64,000 nucleotides of DNA, taken from NCBI GenBank assembly GCA_015680685.1, contig MNCI01008062.1:377071-441070 (forward strand), in the 5' to 3' direction. The notes below the pieces were generated by a model, which worked only from the letters and a program-made list of their open reading frames with translations, searched no databases and was not told where the DNA came from. The translations under genes were made by a program, and so were the position numbers. How positions within the stretch are numbered: position 1 is the first letter of the stretch; every line of letters starts with the position of its first letter. Positions 57,585-64,000 of this stretch are shown here, one piece after another. The DNA is from Gnetum montanum (lineage: Eukaryota; Streptophyta; Gnetopsida; Gnetales; Gnetaceae).

Positions 57585-58436
57585 TGATGAATCATGGTTT
57601 TCGGCCCGCTCCATATACTAGGACCCGTATACTCAGCCCGCTGCGTATACTAGGCCCCGTATACGCAGCCTTGTTTATGCTAGCCTATAAATAAGCACGC
57701 ACCCGTCGTGCTTAGGGATCTTTTGGGTCAATTGTAGCTAGACTCTTGTAGTTTTTTTCATAGGAGTTAGATTATTTTCCTAGTGCATGCCCACAATGTA
57801 ATGCTTGTAATTGTACGACATCTTTATTCGAGTGTGACGTACTTGGATGCGCACCTGACCGGAAATAAAGATTGAGATTACTTCATCATTGCAGCATTCA
57901 CTTAGTTTTAATTGTTTAATTATTATTGTTAATTGTTATTGTTATTTATTCTTTGCTTAGTTAATATTTCTTTATCATCATTTACTATTCCTGTTATTAA
58001 ATGGGGAATGAGTATGACTTAATCACGAGCATTTAAGTGTGACTACTTGGTAACCCAATAGCATACCTAGGATCTATGCTTAGTAACCCTAGCAGTAGTC
58101 ATGCACAAGGTCCAAGATGTGTACAGATGATTAAGGAATGGATACTCATCGCACTTAGGCTAGCTTAGACTCATTTCCTATTGCTCATTAGTTTAATCAA
58201 ATATTATCTTCCATTGTCTCTAGGAGTAGCATTAGTTTAGGATCACATCGTACGCCTCACTCTCGACTAAACCATACGTGACAAAGCAAATACTAGTCCA
58301 GGTGGGAAGATAGCGAACTTCGATCAACATGTAACTATTTAGATACCACAACTAGCCTGTCCACAGAGTTCGACCGGATCGTGCGTGAATGCTCGTATTC
58401 ATATGGTTGAGTGCAGGGGTACCTTGCCGCTCATCA
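57585..58436 (+). repeat. E0 3' LTR
   Basis: 852 bp, same ends as the 5' LTR; TATAAATA at 57686-57693. Differences from the 5' LTR are mostly transitions at CpG plus one missing 14-base promoter unit. Confidence 0.93.
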
Positions 58437-58441
58437 CTCAT

Positions 58442-59575
58442 GAAGGACCTTGTGGAGGCCACTATGCAAGGAGATGCATGGCCATAAAAATTCTAATGGC
58501 AAGGTACTATTGGCCTACAATCTTTAGGGATGTTCACCAGTTTATCAAATCTTATGAACGTTGTCAACAAGACGGGGGAATGACCACTTGCATGGAAGGT
58601 CCTCAACAGTGGATTCAACCATTGGAACCTTTCGACATATGGGGCATTGACTTCATGGATCCCATCACATCCATGTCCAATGGAAAGACATATATTATCG
58701 TAGCAGTTAACTACTGCACAAAATGTGCAGAAGCAGCAATCGTTACTAATTGTACATCGTCCATTACTACTAAATTTATACAACAAAATATTGTAAATAG
58801 GTTTGGGATACCATGTTTACTAATTTCTAACAATGGAACTGGTTTCATAGGTGCCACTTTTAGAAAATTAATGCAATGCTTAGGGGTTGAACATAAATTA
58901 ACAACACCCTATCAACCCTAAGCTAATGGTTAAGTAGAGGTAACCAACTGAGAGATCACAAAGATACTAATGCAAACCATTAGCAAATAGAGGAAGGATT
59001 GGAGCACCAAACTTAATGATGCTCTCTAGGCTTATCATTCAATTTGGAAACTTCCTACTAACTATTGTTCCTATGAGTTAGTGTACAAGAAAATTCCAAC
59101 ACTCTTGATTCAATCCAAGCTCCATACACTCTTAACAGCCTGTGATCTAAATATTGACCTAATTCTAGCATAGAAAGAAAGATTGATCATCCTAAACATG
59201 CTAGATGAAAATTTATTAGTGGCCCTATCCTTGAATGAGGTGAACAAGGCATTCAACAAGCAACGTCATGACCTTAGAATTAGGAAAATAAAACTTCAAC
59301 TAGGAGATAAGGTTTTCTATTGGAACCCCACACATGTACCCCAAAAGACAATTCCAAAAATTATGGGAGGGACCTTATATAATTGATCAAACCTTTTCCT
59401 CTGGGGCCATGATAATCTACAAACCTAAAAGCCCAAATAAAAAATAGATTTTTAACATCCAACAAGTAAAGCCTTTCCTAGAATCAAGATAGGCCAGTGC
59501 AACTACTACCTTAACGAATGGAAAACCACGTTCCATTTTTCAAATCTCCTTGTTCCAACTTAGTCATGGGGGAGA
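58442..59575 (+). pseudogene. E6 integrase, right part, decayed
   Basis: Open to 58921 after the E0 duplication. It contains the zinc-binding part EGPCGGHYARRCMAIKILMARYYWP and SYERCQQDGG (the first Cys of the pair has become Tyr), the first catalytic Asp in DIWGIDFMDP, and the second as SNNGTGF, where SDNGT is expected (Asp to Asn). After a stop comes the Glu region (VEVTN). The C-terminal part includes LGDKVFYWNP (near 59300). Coding ends near 59575 at the GTCATGGGGGAGATGGCC marker. Confidence 0.85.
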
Positions 59576-61158
59576 TGGCCATCCAAGCTAACCATCCAAA
59601 TGGCCTCTTAGTTTTTCTACCTTTTTTTCCACATTTTTTATTTTACAAATTTTTTGATTTTCAAAATTCTTTCTAATTTTACACCATTGTTAGTACCTTT
59701 GATTCTTTCTTGATTATTTTATACTTTCTTATATATTTTACTTTATTTTTTGTTGATTCAAGTGTGATATTTTTTTATTTTTGCTAATAAAACTACTTTA
59801 TTGTCATACAACATAGTGCCATTGTTGTTGTTTACTAATGATGGTTTATGCTTAATGTTGTGATTGTTGATGTCTAGTTTCTATTTATGAATTCTAATGT
59901 CTAATGACTTTGACATGGTTTATTTTGCATGGAATAGGCAATGAGTCCATGTCATCCACCCATCCAATGAACTCTCTGGCTTTCTCTAGGAATTTGAGGT
60001 CCCTTCCATTAAAGAAACTTTTAATTGATCGATGACCTTGGTAGTTCTGGAATTAGGAAGAATTCAAAGGTTTACAAAGGGTATGACTTCAAGGGAACTC
60101 AATACTCTTTTTACTCTTCTACTTCCTTGAGTGCTTTAGTGTTTTCCATAGACTTCTTACCATTCCATTCCATCCACTAATAGGAAGCTAAATAAAATAT
60201 TTGCATGGTGTGGTACCCATCCAAAAAAATGATGGAAATTCAAAGCACACCCCATAGACACAAATTAAGTTCTTACATGGTGTGATTCCCATTTCAAAAA
60301 AAAAAAACAAAAAACCATGGAAATTCAAAGCACACCCCTTGCACAAATAAATGGGCTACAAGCACTGGTTATGAGACTCGACCAACATGCACCTATGCTT
60401 GAAGGTCCCCTCTAACTAAGGCCCTCTCTCTCTCACCTCCTACTTCTCTTTCTTCTCTTTGTGGAATGTTGGTTGTCTTGTCGAAGCATTCTCATGTCTC
60501 GTGTGGGTGGATTGGTCTTAATGTGGCAATGTGAAGTCACTGAAAGTGGATGGTTTTGATGTAGATTGAGGATGGATCTTCTTGAGTCATTTTAAATACA
60601 AATTCCACAAGGAACTTCTTATGACCTCAAATCGAAACTCCATTTTATCTTCTCTATCATTCATCCATGTTGCTATAACTCACCTTGCTACCATGTTCTA
60701 TGTTATGTTCTATGTCTTGGTCTAATGTGTTGGGATTCTTGAGTAGATTCTTCCTGGTTGGTCCTTAACTTTTCATGCCATTAAATTGACTGTGGGGCCC
60801 AAAGACTCTTCTGTTGAGATTATGTAAGGGAAAAAAGGACATGAGCTTGCTATGGGGAGGACCCACTCACATAGCTCTTGGTGTGGTTAGTTAAGGTTCC
60901 TTACCTTTGACATTGCCACAATCCTATCATTTACATATTCCATTGAGTATTCCACTCACTGCTCCTCAACCTTTTACCTCATTCATCTTCCAAATCAATT
61001 TTTCTCCATTTTTCCAAATTTATGAGCTTCAACAGTCTCTTCTCATGTTTTCATACTATTCTTGGCCTTTTGAGCTTTCATTTGATACCAATTTCACTAA
61101 ACAACTCTGCATATTTTACAAGTTTGACCAAATTCAACGGTCATCTACGGTAGTCAAA
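59576..61158 (+). other. E6 non-coding region between pol and the internal promoter
   Basis: A T-rich tract (59610-59790), a GACTTCAAGGGAACTC block (near 60087), two similar GGTGTGRTWCCCATYYAAAAA stretches (near 60209 and 60276), and the text near 60410-60560 shared with the first bases of the window. The G-rich block is at 60843-60867. No coding text. Confidence 0.6.
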
Positions 61159-61239
61159 AGCTACATCGATGAGGCCTCATCGACGTAGCTGACTGCATCA
61201 ATGAGGCCTTGTTGATGCAACCCAAAAACCCTATATATA
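61159..61239 (+). promoter_or_regulatory. E6 internal promoter-like module upstream of ORF2
   Basis: 61159-61190 is a 32-base palindrome centred on GAGGCCTC with a single mismatched pair (ACATCGA against CGACGTA, a CpG-type change). It is followed by GCATCAATGAGGCCTTG and TTGATGCA forms, then CCCTATATATACC (TATATATA 61232-61239). The vocabulary is that of E6's own LTR promoter at 46840-46939. No LTR ends flank it. ORF2 starts 440 bp downstream after a donor/acceptor pair. Confidence 0.62.
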
Positions 61240-61369
61240 CCATTGAACACTTTGCAATTTTTTGTCATTTTCTCATAACATATGGGGAGTTTTTGTAATT
61301 TTTTAGAGCCCATAACTTCCAAACCATTTGTTCAAATTACTTTGTTTTTTGATCTTGCACTTACCAAAG

Positions 61370-61677
61370 GTAAGATCTTTATCATGGGGACCACAAATTA
61401 TAAGTTTTTTGATGAAAAATTTTGAAAATTTTTCTAGCTCTCCCAAAGGGTTAATAACCTTAATAACATATAAACATAAACTTTTTCAACAGTTAACCCT
61501 TCCAACAACCTCCAGGATGATTTATTAATGATAACACATAAATAAATAATAATTGAAATAACTAAATCAGCCATAATCACAACTTAGCCAAGTGTAACTA
61601 TCCTTAAGAGATAAAGGTATCACAATTGCTTTAAGTTACACAATGATTACTAACCCATGATCTCATTGTGATTACAG
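61370..61677 (+). other. Candidate ORF2 leader intron of E6
   Basis: Donor AAAG/GTAAGATC and acceptor TTGTGATTACAG/ATGG, 308 bp apart and T/A-rich. The acceptor is conserved in E2 (GATTATAG/ATGG) and E0 (GATTATAG/ATGG). The donor has a counterpart in E2. No transcript evidence. Confidence 0.5.
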
Positions 61678-64000
61678 ATGGCACCAAAATAGAAATGTCT
61701 ATAGGAAGGGAAACCCTCTCAACCATGGGAGAAGTGGCCCAGGGTTGGAAGGGTCTAACAAGAACAAGTCCAAGAACCACCAAAAGAAACCCATGCAATG
61801 GGACCTCTTCGTGAGGAGCCCAAAGTGGAATCTATCCGAAAAATTCTAGAAGAATAAGTGCAAACTAAACAATCACTACGAGGAGAAGTGTCTAGACCTG
61901 TGCCAAGGCTTGAGGCCACTTTGACTCAGGCTTGCCTACACATCATCAAGTCTCAAGAGATCCAACGATCAGTTCTTCAAGAGATCAACTTTAGGCCACT
62001 CCTCGAGAAAGCTCCAGTAGATGTCAAGACTCAACTACAAACCTCTCCCATGTGGCCAGTAATCACATCCAATGCGCAATGGTACATGGGAGAGACATAT
62101 CTCTTTTGGAGTAATAGAAGGCCGAGGTCCATTGTCAAAACCAAGGACATTCAAGTGTCTTACTTAATAGAAGCTATTGCATAGGTACTTGGGTTGCCTA
62201 ACACTGGAACACAGCTGGTAGAATTATCCATGAAAGGGATGATCCTGAGGCCAAGAGGAAGTGGAGCCAGCGATGCTATGAGGTTGACCATAAGGAGTAT
62301 GGCGTGCTCACACCAACGAAGCGAATTTATTTCAAAATTGTGGCCTATCACCTCAATCCAATGATGAGGCCAAGCAAGGTGACCACTTTCTCCACTCAAG
62401 CATGTGTAGCTCTAAGTGGGAAATTTCTTGTCAACCTTCCATAACTAATCTACTTAGAGATCAAAGAATGCTTCAAGGAAAATGAACATGGAAGAAAAAC
62501 CTTACCCTTTCCGTGCCTCATCTGAAAACTCTGCAAAAGGGTTGGCATCATTTACTACTCCAATGATACCATCAGGCATGCTCCTTTGGCATCATGGTCA
62601 AAGATCATGAAAGATAAAATGCCAACAATGACCCAAGAAGAGGAGTAGCCGCCACCACCACCCACTCAAGAAACAACATTGAAGGCCTGTGTAGCCATTG
62701 AGCATCTACACAAAATCCAGGAACAACTCTTGAGCAAGCAAGAGCAATGTGCAAGAATGAGTGGGGTAGATCCATTTATATGCCAACCAATAATAAGTCA
62801 CCTTAATGAGGCGGCCCAAACAGTTAGTTAGATGGAGAGGGATGGTCCAATTTTCTCTACCTAATTAACGTAGTTACCCGCGAGGTCAGATCCCAACACT
62901 AGGGAGGTGACAGTGTCTTTATCTCAACAACATTTATTCCTAGAAATATCTAGGAATGCTGCCACTTTCTTGGTGCATTTGGAGGAGGGAGAAGAGGCAA
63001 CTGTCTTAGTGGTGTAGCACCAAGGGTAGGAAATAGCAGTTAAAGTGGTTGCTGACTATGTCAATGAAACATTGAATGCACCCATGTTGTCTGTACTAGA
63101 CATATCTGCACTTCAAGATGTGCATACATCTACAAGCATGGTTAGTGAAAAGTTAAACATATCCCAGCATGAAGAGTTGCTAGAATGACTGGTGGGAACT
63201 AGGCAACCAATTCTAGACATCTTTGATTTTTTAGAAGACATCACTACAACCCAGTCAGAGCTGCTAAATGCAAGGGGCGAGTGCATTATTTTGGAGGGGC
63301 AACTCAAAAAAACCCAAGAACAAAATCAACGCTGACCCATGGAGGTTACCGAACTACATGCCCAACTTGCAAATCCTGCAATCCTCAACCTAGCAATAAC
63401 AAGAGATGAAGCTTTCAAATAACTTCAAGAACAATTTTAGAAGGTTGAAAAGGAGGCGATTATAGCCATCTTAGACTAGTTTGTGGAAGAAGAAAAAATG
63501 CATGTAATTTAGAAGGACTTGATGTAGATACACCATGAGAACGAGACCCTGACCACATAGAATTATTGCCTGCAAAATGTTGATGCTCAAAAGGACCAAA
63601 TGTAGGAATTTATTCATCAACAACAGGAGCAACTTGCTAGGGTGAACACAAAATTGAGGAGATTGGCCAAAAAAAATTAAAATCTGTCAATGGAGGAAGT
63701 GCATGCCTTGTGCTAGAAATCTACCATTGAGATCACCACTTGGAAAAATAAGGCCCTCAAGTTTGAAAAAGTGAAGAATCACTACAAAGACCAGGTTGCC
63801 TTGCAAAAGGAAGTTAATGAAAAACACATTCAAATGGCAAAGGAAAAATTGAACAAAGCCCTCCAGCAACTCTAATAGTGAAGAGAAATGTGGCAGCCCA
63901 TTGTTAATGGGATTGACACCTACAACAAAGCAAAGATCCACTTAAAGGAGTTGCAAATTGAAGAAATGACTGAATCCATGGAGTTGGCCAATCTTCGATA
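61678..64000 (+). pseudogene. E6 ORF2: plant-transposon-like domain plus coiled coil (runs off window)
   Basis: ATG 61678 (MAPK). The open stretch 61858-62184 has SLRGEVSRPVPRLEATL and DIQVSYLIEAIA. After a frameshift near 62250, TKRIYFKIVAYHLNPMMRPSK, ALSGKFLVNLP and LPFPCLI then KLCKRVGI follow (62310-62550), aligning with E2. The LPFPCLI/KLC wording resembles the Pfam 'putative plant transposon protein' domain. From 62700 on, Glu/Gln/Lys-rich text (HLHKIQEQLLSKQEQ, LQKEVNEKHIQMAKEKLNKALQQL near 63800) looks coiled coil. Stops are mainly TAG at probable Gln or Trp codons. No signal peptide or membrane segment, so it is not an envelope-like protein. Confidence 0.7.

Larger units (their letters stand above)
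52627..58436 (+). mobile_element. E0: gag-only gypsy element inside E6 integrase
   Basis: 5810 bp, LTRs 52627-53492 and 57585-58436, exact duplication CTCAT at 52622-52626 and 58437-58441. Interior: primer site, Gag, non-coding region, ORF2 stub, polypurine tract; no protease, RT or integrase. Its LTRs look the most alike of any pair here and its Gag keeps the longest open core (210 codons), so it is probably the youngest insertion. It resembles the described terminal-repeat-with-Gag (TR-GAG) class. Confidence 0.94.
46820..64000 (+). mobile_element. E6: full-type gypsy element (Athila/Tat-like) with ORF2, right end outside window
   Basis: 5' LTR 46820-47707, Asp-tRNA-type primer site, Gag, protease, RT, RNase H, integrase (split by E0), non-coding region, internal promoter module, candidate intron and ORF2 running to the window edge. 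The order RT-RH-IN is Ty3/gypsy. Excluding E0, more than 11 kb is present and no 3' LTR is reached. The left duplication should be AAGGT (46815-46819). It is the only gypsy copy here with RT and integrase. Confidence 0.9.

Overview
This is plant nuclear DNA made almost entirely of LTR retrotransposons nested inside one another. I see no host gene, tRNA, rRNA or CRISPR array. The evidence for a plant is Ty1/copia elements with Sirevirus-type RT wording and an initiator-Met primer site (TGGTATTAGAGC), and Ty3/gypsy elements with an Asp-tRNA-like primer site (TTGGCACCATTGCCGGGGAT), as in the Athila/Tat group, with LTRs beginning TGATGA and ending TCATCA. A large, repeat-rich seed plant genome is likely; I cannot name the species. 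All coding regions are broken by stops and frameshifts.

Layout. 1-2204: 3' end of a gypsy element (E8, +), apparently inserted in a Sirevirus-like copia (E9, -, 2205-7030). 7104-45498: a second copia of the same family (E7, +) that was split by a 32-kb nest. Inside it lies gypsy E1 (-, 9385-41331, duplication ATAAA). E2 (-, 14329-39519, CTATG) lies in the gag of E1. E3 (-, 31072-38371, GTTGT/ATTGT) lies in the gag of E2. Solo LTR S2 (31541-32413) lies in the 3' LTR of E3. E2 also holds a solo LTR in the opposite orientation (S1, 15547-16378, CCTAT) and an apparently non-coding LTR element (E5, 19166-25754). 45499-46819 is unassigned DNA plus a different, eroded copia RT/RNase H. 46820-64000: gypsy E6 (+), the only gypsy copy here with gag, protease, RT, RNase H, integrase and a long extra ORF (ORF2); its right end is beyond the window. 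E6 is split in its integrase by E0 (52627-58436, CTCAT), the youngest-looking insertion, which has gag but no pol.

How the parts fit. E6 is the autonomous type. E0, E1 and E3 carry gag without pol, and E2 carries gag, protease and ORF2 without RT or integrase, so they would have needed pol from an E6-like relative. All share a conserved non-coding stretch after the coding region. Each LTR has a variable promoter module, an array of short palindromes typical of that copy next to a TATA box, joined to a conserved 3' end.

The most notable observation is in E6 and E2, the two copies with a long ORF2. Both carry a second palindrome-plus-TATA module inside the element, upstream of ORF2, followed by a candidate splice donor and an intron of about 300 bp whose acceptor abuts the ORF2 ATG. 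The internal module uses the same palindrome type as that copy's own LTR. ORF2 would then be a separate transcription unit whose promoter tracks the LTR promoter. Boundaries were read by eye from duplications, primer sites and polypurine tracts; no alignment or search was run.
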